Shown: positions 10,599 through 21,632 of the stretch, one piece after another
How the letters are laid out: each line of letters starts with the position of its first letter
How positions within the stretch are numbered: position 1 is the stretch's first letter
Source: Cyanoderma ruficeps
Taxonomy: Eukaryota > Chordata > Aves > Passeriformes > Timaliidae
Direction of reading: 5' to 3'
Length of the DNA: 64,000 nucleotides
Assembly: GCA_008694505.1 (NCBI GenBank)
Contig: VZDJ01000059.1
Location: forward strand, 1-64,000
Program-made: the position numbers and the translations under genes
The notes under the pieces: model-generated
Told to the model about the DNA's origin: nothing
The model's input: only the letters and a program-made list of their open reading frames with translations
The model's database searches: none

Positions 10599-10941
10599 TG
10601 TCTGGGTTTAGGGCAAATTTGGAAAGAAACCTCCCAATAGAGTCCCTCTGGGAAGCAAACCCAAACAGCGTCTCCCCCCAATTGGTCCAGGAGAAAATCT
10701 CCTCGGAGAAAAGTGGAAAAAAACTATTTATTTAACAAACAAAGTGCCCACAACCACAAAAAAAGAATATGAAACAAAAAACCCTCTCGCCACTCTGAAG
10801 AGAGATGGCAAAATTGAGAGAAGTCCTTGCCATGGGTGTAGCTCAGCTCTCTCAGTCTCTTCTCAATCCCATACCCTCTGGTGGTGGAGAATGCCGTCCT
10901 GGGCCCCTGTGGGCTGCAGGTGTGAGCTCCCGGTGCTCTTC
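10599..10941 (-). mobile_element. 5' LTR of element D, truncated (G family)
   Basis: It matches G2 (33542-34183) and G3 (55588-56277) from its TGTCTGGGTTTAGGGC edge to about 10940. On the minus strand it contains TTAAATAAATAG, a poly(A) signal near 10732, and ends ...CCCAGACA. The U3 part is missing because the plus-strand LTR of provirus H starts at 10942. The adjacent minus-strand leader (10598 downwards) contains TTGGCACGTGACAG, a possible but unassigned primer site. Confidence 0.8.
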
Positions 10942-11627
10942 TGTTGGAGAGGATGAAATTTTAACAGGAAAATTTTACAGAAATGAATGGTTAGCAGAAG
11001 GCTCTTTAGAAATGAAAGCTAGTTTTGATATAGAAGAATAAAAGAAGGTTCAAGCTAGAAACTGCTGAAGTAGTGGTTACTGGATAACCTAAGGAAGCAA
11101 AGGTTAAGTCGCGCTGAAAGGAGGTTTTTCGGCTACAGCAAAGGTATGTTTGACCACAAACAAAGAAAGATGTATTTACCAGGTAAAGACAATTCCCAAG
11201 AAAAGCAGGGGATACCATAGGTAAACAGACATGCTGATATAGCAAGTAGAGAAAAGATTTAGGAATATTCCACTGCAAGAAAACAGAAAAACAACTTTAA
11301 GCTTAAACTGTAACATATTAACTTTTGTGATTGGGTAGTACTAACTATTGTATGGTAATGATAATAGCTAGGATAGGTTAGAAGGTATGGTAAAGGTATT
11401 GTGTATGATGCTGATTGGTTGTATGTATTAAGATGCCCTGTAAAGAAAAATATATAATGCATTGTAACGAGATCTAAGGTGGCTTCAGGTGTCGCCTATA
11501 GGCTGATGCTGACAGCTATAGGCTTGGCTCTGGCACCCAGGACTGCTGTTACACCATCTATGCAATAAACAGCATTTGAAAGAGCCGCCTGTTGTCCCAA
11601 CATCCTTCATTGACGCATTCGTCTACA
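10942..11627 (+). mobile_element. 5' LTR of provirus H
   Basis: It starts TGTTGGAGAGG at the point where the element D LTR breaks off and ends GTCTACA before a degenerate lysine-type primer site (TTGACGCCCACCG, 11631-11643, compare TGGCGCCCAACG). TATATAA lies at about 11448 and AATAAA at 11564-11569, both on the plus strand. No 3' partner was found in the window, so the left edge rests on the break in the G-family match. Confidence 0.75.
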
Positions 11628-12067
11628 TTATTGACGCCCACCGTTCTAAGAGGGCAACTCAGATTTCTCTGTCTGTAGAAGACTTCCCAGTGAACATGAA
11701 TGAGATGTCTGAGCACTGACTTGCACTGCTGCTAAGTGCCTGACCTGAGCTCTGGGAGACATCCAAAACAGAAAAGTGTGCGGGCACAGACTACTATTGC
11801 TGCAGGCCAGCCTGTCTGGAGCACTGTGGCATGTAAGAGTGCGGGCACAGGCTGGCAAAGCCAGTCTGGAGAATTGTGGCACATGGGAGTGCGGGCACAG
11901 GCTGGCAAAGCCGGTTTGGAGCTCTGTGGCACGTGGGAGTGCGGGCACAGGCTGGCAAAGCCGGTCTGGAGCTCTGTGGCATGTCTAGAAAAGCTTCTGG
12001 GCACAGATCAGGACCCGACCGGAGCTCTGAGGGACGTGACAAATGTAACCACTGGGTTATTTAGGTC
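11628..12067 (+). other. Untranslated leader of provirus H with 50-bp tandem repeats
   Basis: Sequence between the primer-binding site and the gag ATG at 12068. Its main feature is a tandem array: three units of 50 bp starting with GAGTGCGGGCACAGG at 11837, 11887 and 11937, plus a diverged 60-bp unit at about 11777. The units differ at a handful of positions. In retroviruses this interval carries packaging and dimerisation signals; whether the repeats do is unknown. The ORFs through the repeat on both strands are by-products of the periodicity. Confidence 0.7.
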
Positions 12068-12083
12068 ATGGAGCAGCATGCGT

Positions 12084-12446
12084 TGATCAGGCTCCTACAC
12101 TCCTGAGGTCCAGACTTGGCTAGCTGTGAGCCTCAGGGAGGAGGCTGAACAAGGATGGAAGCAAAAGACAAAAAGGCAGTCCAACTCCTTGTTGGAAACA
12201 GTCCCACTGTTTTAATGCAGAACAGACACCTTGAAATCCAGGAGAAGAAAGAGGGCAGGACCCTTCATCCCAGGGGTTTCAAGCTCTAAAGGGAGGGGAA
12301 GAACAGGGGTCTGCTGACCAAGGGGGCAGACCCAGGGGGCAGGGAGTTACAGGGGGCATCAGGCAACGGAGGTACAGATTCCTGGGAAGGTACAATCAAG
12401 GGGCACCTAGTGCAAATTGAACTAACTACTTGTTGCAATACAACAT
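12084..12446 (-). mobile_element. 3' LTR of provirus C
   Basis: On the minus strand it runs TGTTGTATTGC...CCTGATCA. Its partner is 18825-19186; the ends agree exactly with it. The ATTAAA signal is in reverse (TTTTAAT near 12212). The upstream purine stretch AAGGGTGAGA next to the TGTTG edge (minus strand, about 12447-12456) serves as polypurine tract, as in provirus A. Confidence 0.92.
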
Positions 12447-12576
12447 CTCACCCTTGTGTGTTATAATAAAGTTGAAAGAAAGGTGTTGGGCTTACTTGGA
12501 TGCAAACTAGATACTTGCCCACCACTTTCGAACTGCAGGCGGTTTTGACTGCTCTTGGTTTGCAAGCTCTGCATGG

Positions 12577-13129
12577 TTGAATTTTGAGGGGGTTGGGATT
12601 AAACTATTAAGGGCTTTTAAAACTAGGCAGCGTAGGATTCTGAACGCTAACACAATTAAAAAAAAAACAACAAAAATTAACAGGATTGTTTTGATTATCG
12701 AAGTTCACCACCCCGAGATAGTGGGGTGGAGACAAAGTGAATGCAGTACGGTGCTGGAGAGGAGCCTAACAATTCTAATTCTTGGGGTTCCTGAGCTGGT
12801 CTGGGCAATTTTGGTAACTCTTCTTCTATGGGATTTTTTATCATGACAGCCCGCCGATGGTGGATTTCGTTTGGGTGTGTGTTATGTGATTTTGGAATTG
12901 GATTGGGCACATGTGAGTCAAACCTGTCTGGATACTCTTCAGCTTGCAGGGGAATCCCTACCAGGCAGGTAGACATTGGGTCTTTTGCTGCTGCTGTAGA
13001 CAGGCAGATATTTTCTTGTTGGAGTGTCTGTGACAGGGTCACCCAGATGTTTTGGCGTGGTTGAGGGACGATCCCCGCAGTTGCCAGACAGTTCAGCACG
13101 AACAGGATGACAATTTTGACAGGGTTCAT
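12577..13129 (-). pseudogene. env: env of provirus C with large internal deletion
   Basis: ATG at about 13129 opens a signal peptide (KIVILFVLNCLATAG) followed by the N-terminal SU domain (NIWVTLSQ, STCLVGIPL) to about 12740. It then jumps to sequence equivalent to the membrane anchor of Env A (TIL-LIF and AFRIL motifs, about 12600-12715) in a different frame and with a Trp-to-stop change. The SU C-terminus, cleavage site, fusion peptide and CX6CC ectodomain are all missing. The same class of deletion is seen in provirus Q, there with the frame kept. As it stands this copy could give at most a secreted SU fragment of about 145 residues. Confidence 0.75.
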
Positions 13130-13232
13130 TGCGAAGTTGAGTGGGAGGTAGGGTTTTTTCTTCTCTAAAAGGAAACACAAAGATATTTACAGCACATTAA
13201 CAACCTGAAATCTGCCGCAATTGACCTGATTC

Positions 13233-14868
13233 TTAAGAAAGTTCTGTTCTCTTCTTCCAGCAGCATCTTCTTTTCGAAGCAACAGCTGCTTGCTTCTCCT
13301 TATCTTCTGCTGGTGCTGGGTTTTTAGGAACAAAAGGTTTAACCCACTTTTGGGGTATCCAGCGTGGGCCTGAGGGGGTGGAGACGCACGCGTAGCCACG
13401 CCCCCAGGTCACAAGTTCATAGGGACCTTTGATTTCCCAGGTTTCTGGGTCCCTAATTAAAACTGGTGGACATTGTGACAATTTAAACTGATTACCACTG
13501 TTAAAATGACGTACCACTGGGGGACTCATATTTTCAAATGAACAATTCAGAAAATTGACTGTGAACATTGCTTTGCACAGTTTCTGTGGTGGTGACATCC
13601 ACGCTGTGGAACTCTTTTGCCTAGCCAGGACCTTTTTGAGAGTCTGGTGGGCACGCTCGACCACAGCTTGGCCTGTGGGGGAGTGGGGGATTTCTGTTAT
13701 ATGCTCCACTCCCCACTGCTGGATGAACTCTAGGAATTCTTTGCCCTTTATGCTGGGCCATTATCAGTTTTGATTTTCTTAGGTATCCCCAGTACAGAAA
13801 AGGCTTGCACAAGGTGTTTTTTGGCATGTGTGGCCGTTTCTCCTGCGTGGGCAGAGGCATAAACTGCACTTGAATAGGTGTCAATGCTCACATGTACATA
13901 CTTTAGGCGGCCGAAACTAGAAATGTGTGTGATGTCTGTTTGCCACTCTTCGCAGCTGCCAAGCCCTCTGGGGTTAACTCCCATACCTAGCGATGGCATG
14001 GCTTGTTGTTGGCAGTCAGGGCAGGTGGCCACAATGGCATTAGCCTGACTGCGTGTCAGTTGGAATTGACGCAGTAGGCCAGTTGCATTCTGATGGTACT
14101 GCTGATGACTTAGCTTTGCTTGATGGAAAACATCTGGAAGGTGTGCCAATTCTGCTGGGGCTGCAAGGGAATCTGCTTTGTGATTACCCTCTGTGATTTC
14201 ACCTGGTTAATCGGTATGTGACCTCACGTGCATCACGTAAAATGGGTGGTCTCGATGCAAAACTAAATAAATCAGTTTTGAGAGCAACCTGAAGAGACAC
14301 TTGTTCTCGATGTCTTTGAGGACTGCCTGCTCCGCCCTGGACACTACCCCAGCTACGTAGGCAGAGTCCATGACCAAATTAATTAGCTCAGGGAATTTCT
14401 CAAAAGCTCTCACTACTGCAGCCAGGTCAGCTATCTGAGGCAATCCCTCCACAAACTCTACATCACCTTCCAAACGCTGAGTTTAGGGATTTCTCCAAGT
14501 CATCACCGACTTGTGGGATGCTCCAGATGCATCAGTGAACACTGAGTGCTTTGAGTGGCCTACGACTCATTTTCTCACAAGGAATGAGGTGGAACTCCTC
14601 ATTAAACAATTTGTGAGACAGGGCGTGGACTGATACTTGCCCACTGTAGCTGCCCAGGGAGATTTGGAGGTTGGCATTCCCCAGGAACAGACACTCGAAC
14701 ATCTCTTTGGTTAGCTTCTCAGGAGCATTTTTTTCTTCAGAAAGTTTGACTGGGAGGTGAATACATGCAAAGTCACAACCAGCTAGTTCACACAGTCTCA
14801 GCCTGGCTTTCTGGATTAGCTGAGCTATCAGCTCTTGTGGCCTTGTGATAGTCTTGGACCTTTGACAG
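13233..14868 (-). pseudogene. pol: pol of provirus C: RNase H and integrase
   Basis: RNase H spans about 14868-14200: the first Asp motif (VFTDASG, about 14550), the Glu segment (DLAAVVRAFE) and the Asp in VMDSAYVAG (14473-14207) are visible, with a stop before 14473. Integrase follows: zinc-binding H...H and CPDC (about 14110-14030), DITH (about 13945), TDNGPA (about 13750), a frameshift, then VVERAH (about 13660) and the C-terminal domain with GYACVSTPSGPRWIP (about 13385) and a basic tail to 13233. The DDE residues are all present, though split across frames. Confidence 0.83.
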
Positions 14869-15029
14869 NNNNNNNNNNNNNNNNNNNNNNNNNNNNNNNN
14901 NNNNNNNNNNNNNNNNNNNNNNNNNNNNNNNNNNNNNNNNNNNNNNNNNNNNNNNNNNNNNNNNNNNNNNNNNNNNNNNNNNNNNNNNNNNNNNNNNNNN
15001 NNNNNNNNNNNNNNNNNNNNNNNNNNNNN
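14869..15029. other. Assembly gap (161 N) in provirus C pol
   Basis: A run of N. The sequence before it on the minus strand (15198-15030) ends in the first RT residues and the sequence after it resumes in the connection/RNase H part, so nearly the whole polymerase domain, about 700-800 bp in related copies here, is absent. The N count therefore either understates the gap or lies over a real deletion. Confidence 0.95.
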
Positions 15030-15198
15030 GAATTCTAAGCACTGTTTGTTTCTTCTATGTGACTTTTTGCCAATTGTTCTTCTACGAGTTCTTCAAGCAC
15101 CTTAAGTTTTTCTTTATTGAGTGGCCACTGATTTATCCAGACTGGGGTATTGTCTTGCTATGTTAGATTTTGCATGGGGCGCTCCACAGTGGCCACTT
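15030..15198 (-). pseudogene. pol: Start of reverse transcriptase, provirus C
   Basis: The minus strand reads TPVWINQWPLNKEKLKVLEELVEEQ (as short motifs TPVWIN, QWPL, LEELVEEQ), the standard N-terminus of betaretroviral RT, directly after the protease stop. It runs into the N gap at 15029. The equivalent in provirus H begins at about 22730 and in Q at about 44450. Confidence 0.75.
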
Positions 15199-15786
15199 CT
15201 AAAAATCCTGGGGGTTTTTCGGAATTACTAATTTGACCCTCCACTTGGACATGGTGTCTCTCCCCCACAGGGGAGTTTTATAATCACTGGCAAATGGACG
15301 GACACTAGCCAATTGTCCATCTGGCCCCTCAATTTGTACTATGCTTTTTGAGATTTTTGCTAATTGGAGCCCTCCTATACTCTGAAGTTTGCCAGCTACA
15401 GGTTGCAATTCCCAGTGTGATGGCCACACGGTCTCAGGTAAGATCGTAATGTTTGCGTCCGTGTCTAGCACTCCCTTCACATGGAGGCGCTCTGACCCAC
15501 AGGCTAGGTTGCATGCCATAGAGGGTTTATCTTCTCCTACCACCTCTGCCCAGTAGACCTCGGGTGTTTTGCCATCTGCTGGGACTTCTGCTGGAATGGG
15601 AATAACCTGAGCGATGATTTGTCCTTTGGCCAAATAGAAGGGTGGCTGAGGACAACGCGCCAAGAGACTGAAATTAGGCATGCTCCCCTTGGTGGTCATG
15701 GGAACAATTTCAATCTCTACAGGTGTGTGTGCAGTGTCCCCAATAACAAAAAACTCACTGTCTGGTCCTGGGTGATGTGCTGTCAC
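15199..15786 (-). pseudogene. pro: dUTPase remnant and protease of provirus C
   Basis: 195 open codons. The first half retains only parts of a dUTPase fold (LARCPQPPFYLAKGQIIAQV matches the C-terminal dUTPase segment), the conserved active-site Asp and Gly motifs being decayed. The second half is protease: the active site reads LDTDANIT, so DTG has become DTD, probably inactive, and the C-terminal LWGRDTMSKW segment replaces WGRDILSQW seen in Q and H. The frame is nevertheless open to its stop. Confidence 0.8.
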
Positions 15787-15982
15787 GTCTCGTGAGTTTT
15801 CAGGAAATTCTACTTCAATTATGGTCCACTGTGCAAATCTGAATATAAAGGTATCTTTGGTTACAAGCTAAAAATGCCCCCAAGGTTGCCAAGCCTTATT
15901 AGATAAACACTCCCCATTTTTTTCCTTTTGTTTTTCTACACCCAGCTTTTCTTCCCCCTCTTTTTCTGTTGGGAAAGAGCTT

Positions 15983-18357
15983 TTATCCGTAATGGAATCC
16001 GTCGCATTTGTGTCTTGGCACGTGACGAATTCGCGCTGGACTGTTAGTTTTTTTGATTGCTGGTCGTGTTATCTCTTTGAGTGTTTTCTTTCTTTTGCTG
16101 GTTCTGGGGACAGTCTCTGGCAAAGTGTCCAGGCTTTTTGCACAGGAAACTGATGATGTGTCGAGGTTGTTTTGGTGTGGCTTGTTGTTTGTCATCCTCA
16201 GGTGTTGCAGCTGCTACAGTTTTTAGGTTGGTAGATTTGGGTTTTTATTCAGGTGAGTCGAACAGCTCTGCTTTCATGGCACATGCTTTTGCTATCTGTG
16301 TTACTCTAGGTGGAGGGTCAATCGGGAGTCCTAGAATCACTCTGTGGCAGGCTTCGTTGGCATTTTTTCGAACCATATTATGGAGTATTTGTGCCTGTGC
16401 TACTGAGCCTTCTACTTGTTTTTTGATTGCCTCTCGGAGCCTTTCTGCAAACTGCAAAAAACCTTCAGAATCATGCCGTTTAATATCAAGATAGTTACTT
16501 TGTGTTTCGATTGTTGGTAACCGGTAAAAAGCTATTTCTGCAACTTTAGCAATTTTTTTAAAAATGAACTTTGATAATACTTTAGCTTGGTCATCTGCGA
16601 TAGACCACTGCCCCTCACCACACAAGTGCTCATGGGTGATATCTCTCCCTTCTAAATCTTTAGCACCATGAGCAGTTTCACTGAGCTCTTTTAGGAGCTC
16701 TTTAAAGATGTTTTCCAGGTATCTTCCCAGACAAATTTTAATGGAGATAATAAGCATTTAAATATTTCTTTAAAATCTGCTGGTGTTAGTTTGAAAGATG
16801 CAAAAGTAGTTCTTAACATACTTTTAAAAATTTTATTGTCTCTACCAAATTCTCTTTGGGTTTTACTTAATTCTTTTCTATTTTGGAAAGAGAAAGGTTG
16901 GTAGTTTCTAATTGCATTATCTCTACCAGAATATGTAACAGGAGCTGCTGAAAATATAACTTCACAATTTTGGCTTTGCTCTTTAGGGATATCTGACTCG
17001 GTTTTGTTTTTATGGGGGTTAGCTGTAGGCTTGTTTTGTCTATTGTGATTTTCTTTTTCTTTCGGGGTGCTGATTGTGGCTGCAGCAGCAGCCTCAGCGT
17101 CACACCCGACTCCCGGTTTTGGCTCAGCTCCACCCTTGTAGGGGTTGGGTATGGCATGGATCGGGGCTTCGGGCTGTTCCCTGGTCTTGGTCCCGGGGCT
17201 GCACCCTCGGCAATGTGGATTGGGTTCGGGGTTACCCTGGGTTCCAGGCTTGGGACTCCTTCTAGTCTCTGCTTCCTCTAGTGCTCGGGGATTGGCTTCT
17301 GCTTGAGCCTCGGCAGCCTTGGCTCCACCCTCACTAGACCATGTAGTTCTGGCACCACCCCCACCCTCGTGGGCTTTGGCTGCCCTGGCTCTGCCCCCGC
17401 AACCACCCCCGGCACTTCCAGCCTCACCCCCGCCCCATGCGGCCACGCTCCTGGACCACGTGGCTCCGGCAGCTCTGTCTCTGCCCTCGGTCCACATGGC
17501 TTTGGCCCCTCCAGCCCCACCTCCACTTCTGTGGGAGCTGGGTGGGGGGGCATGGTTGTTCGGTGGGGGGTGTGGGAGCTGGTATTGAAAGGGGTGGGTG
17601 GGGGAACCGGGAAGTGGGAGGGGGGAGGGCTGTTGGAGGGGGCGTGGTAACTGTGGGAACCGGCATTGCAACATCAGGGGGCGGGGTCACAGGATGAAGA
17701 CATGCAGGGCGGGGGCATGGGGTAGGGAGTGGGGACATCTGGGAGTAGGAAGGGGTTGTAGGATCTGCACGTGTTGGGGGAGGGGACCTGTGGGTGAAAT
17801 GGATTGGTGGAAGGAAAAAGATAACTTGGGGGAAGCTTGTACACGTGGCCACAGACATTTTGGCTACTTGCCATGTGTTCAGGCTTGCTTATGGGGTAAG
17901 AACTCTTATTTTTAGAGCTATTAAAGCACAGATTTTCAGATACAGTGGGTAGGAAAGGATGGTAGAGGGAAGAATTTCTATCAGTCTGCGCACACTTCTC
18001 TTTCAGCTCAGGGGCAGAGGGGATGGGGGAAGGGGTAGAGGGGCTAGTGGGAAGGGGGGATGGCATTGGCTGTTCTTTTGTCTGCTTAATTATTTCTTTA
18101 CAAATTAGATTAAACAGTGGGAGGAATTTTGGAGCTGTTTTATCACCTAATTCAACTTGGTTTGTTAATAAAGTTCCGATTTTGTCCCAGTAAGAGATAG
18201 ATTTTATATTTTGCTCATTAAAGTCAGGCAAGAGAGAGGATAGCCAGCAGGTAAACGGCTGTAATTTTTTCTTTGAGATTTTTCTGTACCCCTTATTTAA
18301 AGCTTGTAGGATTAGGGAATACTGGCCTTTTTCCTGCACAGAGAGTTCTGACCCCAT
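15983..18357 (-). pseudogene. gag: gag of provirus C
   Basis: ATG at 18357 gives MGSELS, a myristoylation-type matrix start, with a betaretroviral matrix domain to about 18080. A long Pro/Ser- and then Gly/Ala/Glu-rich linker (about 18080-17040) is encoded by very GC-rich DNA with runs of G on the plus strand. Capsid starts near 16960 (FSAAPVTYSG), shifts frame near 16740, and contains a decayed major homology region (HDSEGFLQFAERLREAI, about 16470-16420) and NANEACHRVILGLP. A zinc knuckle (CKKPGHFARDC, first Cys lost) lies near 16120. Three or more frame breaks. Confidence 0.83.
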
Positions 18358-18803
18358 CACTCTGTGCAGTTTTATCTACCCTGATTACAGCAAAAGCAAA
18401 CCAAAACCAAAAGCAGCAGTAACTCAGCTTAGGAAAATCTCGTCCTCTAATATCATGAAGGAAACCACATGTTAGGGGAAGCCCACAGCTTTTAAACCAC
18501 CCACCCACATGGAATTTTTTTCCCTTATAGCAGAAGTTATGTGGCCCACCACCCCCACTCGCTCGGGGGTCACCTCGGGGGGTTCCAAAAGGTGCTACTT
18601 TCCCCTTGGAACTTCGACTGGCTGCGATCTGCTCTAGTGGGTCTTCTGTTCAGAACCGATTCGTCTGGGTAGTCAACAGGTTGCCGGCTCTGTCCCAAAC
18701 TAGAGCATCGTGCTAAAAATAGCAGTTCTGGTCTGGGTAATTGACAATCCAAAGCTTGTAGATCAAGCTATTCACGTGCGTCTCAGAACCTTGAAGGGAG
18801 CAG

Positions 18804-18823
18804 CCTCACGTTTGGGCGCCAAT
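18804..18823 (-). promoter_or_regulatory. Primer-binding site of provirus C, tRNA-Lys type
   Basis: Two to three bases inside the 5' LTR edge the minus strand reads TTGGCGCCCAAACGTGAGG, close to the lysine(1,2) primer site TGGCGCCCAACGTGGGG used by betaretroviruses. There is one extra A. This supports the beta-like assignment made from dUTPase and Gag. Confidence 0.82.
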
Positions 18824-18824
18824 C

Positions 18825-19186
18825 TGATCAGGCTCCTAGACTCCTGAGGTCCAGACTTGGCTAGATGTGGGCCTCAGGGAGGAGGCTGAACGAGGACAGA
18901 AGCAAAAGACAAAAAGGCGCTCCAACTCCTCGTTGGAAACAGTCCCACAGTTTTAATGCAGAACAGACACCTTGAAATCCAGGAGAAGAAGGAGGGTGGG
19001 ACCCTTTGTCCCAGGGGTTTTAAGCTCTAAAGGGAGGGGATGAACAGGGGTCTGTTGGCCAATGGGGCAGACCCAAGTGGCGGGGAGTTACAGGGGGCAT
19101 CAGGTAACGGAGGTACAGATTCCTGGGAAGGTACAATCAAGAGGCACCTAGTGCAAATTGAACTAGCTACTTAGTGCAATACAACA
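18825..19186 (-). mobile_element. 5' LTR of provirus C
   Basis: 362 bp, TGTTGTATTGCAC...CCTGATCA on the minus strand, paired with 12084-12446. About 28 by-eye differences from its partner. The right edge meets provirus H gag at 19187. Confidence 0.93.
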
Positions 19187-21484
19187 TGCATCTGTCCAAC
19201 AGAAAGATGTCTATCAGTACCTACAATCTTTAAACAAATCCAGTCAGAAAAAATTGCTGAAAAAAGAACTTAAAAATCTTCTGGCATGGACTGAGACCCA
19301 TTTCCCAAGTAGTGATTCCATGGCTGTATTTACCAGACACTTTTGGGAATCAGTGGGGGTCAAACTATATAATGCCATCTCTCGCAGTGACAAAACAGCC
19401 GATAACCTACTTCCAGCTCGTAGAGTGCTAGTAGAAATATTCGCTGCGCAACCCTCGATGCCCCCATGCTCAGCCCCGGCAGCAGCACCGCCACCCCCGT
19501 GCCCCCCATGCCTGTCCTCTGCCACGGCTGTGCTGTATCCCTTCACGCCAGTCTCTGAAGCCGTGAAGTGGGAGGGAAAGGAGGGGCACGAATTGCCAGC
19601 CGCACCACCGCAGCTGCCACCGCTGGGGTCACCTCCGCCATACCCCCCTGCCTCTGTGTCATCGCCGCTGCCGCTGAGTCCCTCCGCAGCCTCGCCGCCC
19701 TGCCTGTCCATCGCGGCCCTGCCACCCTGCCCATCTGCCGTCGCACTGTCACCGAGTCCCGTTGCGGCGGTGCCGCCGCCGCCGTCTTCCTCCGCGGTCA
19801 CGCTGATGCCACCGCTGGTGCCGCCTTCCTCCCCGGTCATGCTGATGCCGTCGCCGCCATCCCCAGCTGCATCAGCAGCACCGCTTCCGCAGGGTGCCTC
19901 CGCTGTACCGCTGCTATGTTCCACCACTCTGCCCCTGGCATATCTCTCCGCGCTGCTTTGGCCAGCTTCTGAAGCCGCGAGGAGGGGGGGAGTGGAGGGG
20001 TACGAAATTCCGAATGCAACGGCAATGGCAGAGAGGGGGAGTGTTTTTGCCTCTCAGAATTAGGCTGATCCCTTGAATCCAAGACAAAGGAACCCCAAAA
20101 AACAACCAGATATGTTTCCAAAGAACCCCAGGGTCTCCCTAGCGTCAGGGAGGGATTTTTTAACCCTGAAAGCAACACCAAGCCCCGGAAATCCTCCGGC
20201 GCTACTTCCTGTGTCAGAGAACTCCTCACGGGGGTCAGATTATTTTCAATTAACAGATTGGCATGAAATAAGACTCCAGATTTCCAAAGATGAAAGTCTT
20301 ACTCTATTAGCTATGCCTGTAATATTTGGTCAACAGCCCGGTGGTGCTAGAACATGGGATCCTATACCATCTCACAAAATTAAAGAATTAAGGAAAGCTG
20401 TAAGAGACAGTGGTATTAGCTCACCATATTTTAAACAGCTACTGAAAAGAACCCTAGAAGGACCCACTTTGACAGCAAATGACTGTAAAAATCTTGCTAG
20501 CATAATTCTCACAGACTCACAGTACATGTTATGGGAACTCAAATGAAAAAGAATGCTTGCAGAAGTATTAGTGATTTATAGGCAGAGTAATGGTGCAGAT
20601 CTTCGTACCCTTACTATATCTAAGCTAACCGGTGATCATCCCGATGATAGAAACAAAGATCAAGTAAACTTGCCCAGAATAGTATTTGATGACATTAAGA
20701 AGATGGCTCGCAGAGTCTTTTTGCAAGTTCAGCCTGCAGGGAGTTTTTAAAAACTTATAATTTAATTAGTCAAGAATTGTCTGAACCATTTACTACCTTT
20801 GTTGACTGGGTACTCCAAGCAGCCAAGAGACAATGTAGTGACGATAATGCTCGTTCAATAATGGTGCGTGATATTATTGAGAATAATGCCAATGAAGCAT
20901 GCAAACAAGTTATCAAAGCCCTTGGAAAAGGTAAACCCACAGTGCCTGAAATGATTGATGCCTGTAATAAAATTGGGAGTCCCCAACAGGTGGCAGCTAT
21001 CCAAGCCAATGAACTTGGAAAGACTTTAAGAGAGAAAATTGAAAAAGCCCTCACAGCTCAAACAGTTCAGGCAGCTGCCCAAGCAGAGCAAGCAAAGGAC
21101 CGAGATCAAAAACTTATTCAAATCCTAGCCTCTTTGCACCTAAAGTCTCAACAACAGAGCAGCACTATGACTGTTATGCCAGCCGTTGTGGCTTCAGGGC
21201 TGTGTTACCTTTGTAAAAAACATGGCCACATTATGAAAAACTGCCCTGAAACTAAAAAAGGTGCACAAGTGCCAGACCGCTGCTCTATCTGTAAAAAAGG
21301 AAGGCATTTTGCCTGGCAGTGCCTTTCTAAATATGACACTAGGGGAAACCATATTCCAAAAAATGAACGCACAGGGCCACCACGCGACGACACAAGTAGC
21401 AGAACCTCAAATACCCAAGAGCTTACCCGAGGCAAGATTTGGGAATACCCCGACTCCAGGGCACTTCACTACATTGCCAGCTGA
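19187..21484 (+). pseudogene. gag: gag of provirus H (start codon at 12068, split by provirus C)
   Basis: The first five codons lie at 12068-12083; the frame resumes at 19187 after provirus C. The matrix domain (about 19190-19450) is followed by a very Pro/Ser/Ala-rich, CpG-rich linker (19460-20060). Capsid begins near 20230 (frames 20073-20546, 20553-20750, 20777-21484), with the Q-equivalent segment YFKQLLKRT and NANEACKQVIKALGKG. Two canonical CCHC knuckles follow: CYLCKKHGHIMKNC (about 21200) and CSICKKGRHFAWQC (about 21280). Frameshifts near 20065, 20548 and 20755. Confidence 0.86.
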
Positions 21485-21632
21485 ATCCCAAGTAGCGACC
21501 CAGACCTATAACCCCCAGGGACCTGGTATACTTTGGCAACCTCCAAATCAATAACCTTTTTGAAATATAATGGCTATGATTATATTTCAACAGGGATTAC
21601 TGGGACATCACTATGAGTTTAACCCACACACC

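Larger units (their letters stand above)
7241..10941 (-). mobile_element. Provirus D: ERVL-like element, 5' half
   Basis: Read on the minus strand it gives LTR (10599-10941), leader, a Gag frame with a hydrophobic N-terminal part (10513 to about 9350), capsid-like sequence (8600-8250), protease (8247-7762) and reverse transcriptase (7755-7241), where it is cut by provirus B. It is split by solo LTR E1 with a 5-bp duplication. The LTR is truncated at 10941 by the start of the provirus H LTR. D is therefore older than B, H and E1. Confidence 0.82.
12084..19186 (-). mobile_element. Provirus C: complete betaretrovirus-like provirus inserted in gag of provirus H
   Basis: Two LTRs (12084-12446 and 18825-19186) bracket gag, pro, pol and a shortened env on the minus strand. 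The flanks TGCGT (12079-12083) and TGCAT (19187-19191) look like a 5-bp target duplication with one CpG-type change. The gag start codon of provirus H lies at 12068 and the same frame resumes at 19187. By eye the two LTRs differ at roughly 28 of about 362 positions, which means an old insertion. A 161-N gap lies in pol. Confidence 0.93.

Noticed and set aside
17303..17915. Plus-strand Gly/Pro/Ala-rich ORFs
   Set aside because: Shadows of the Pro-rich linker in provirus C gag in GC-rich DNA.
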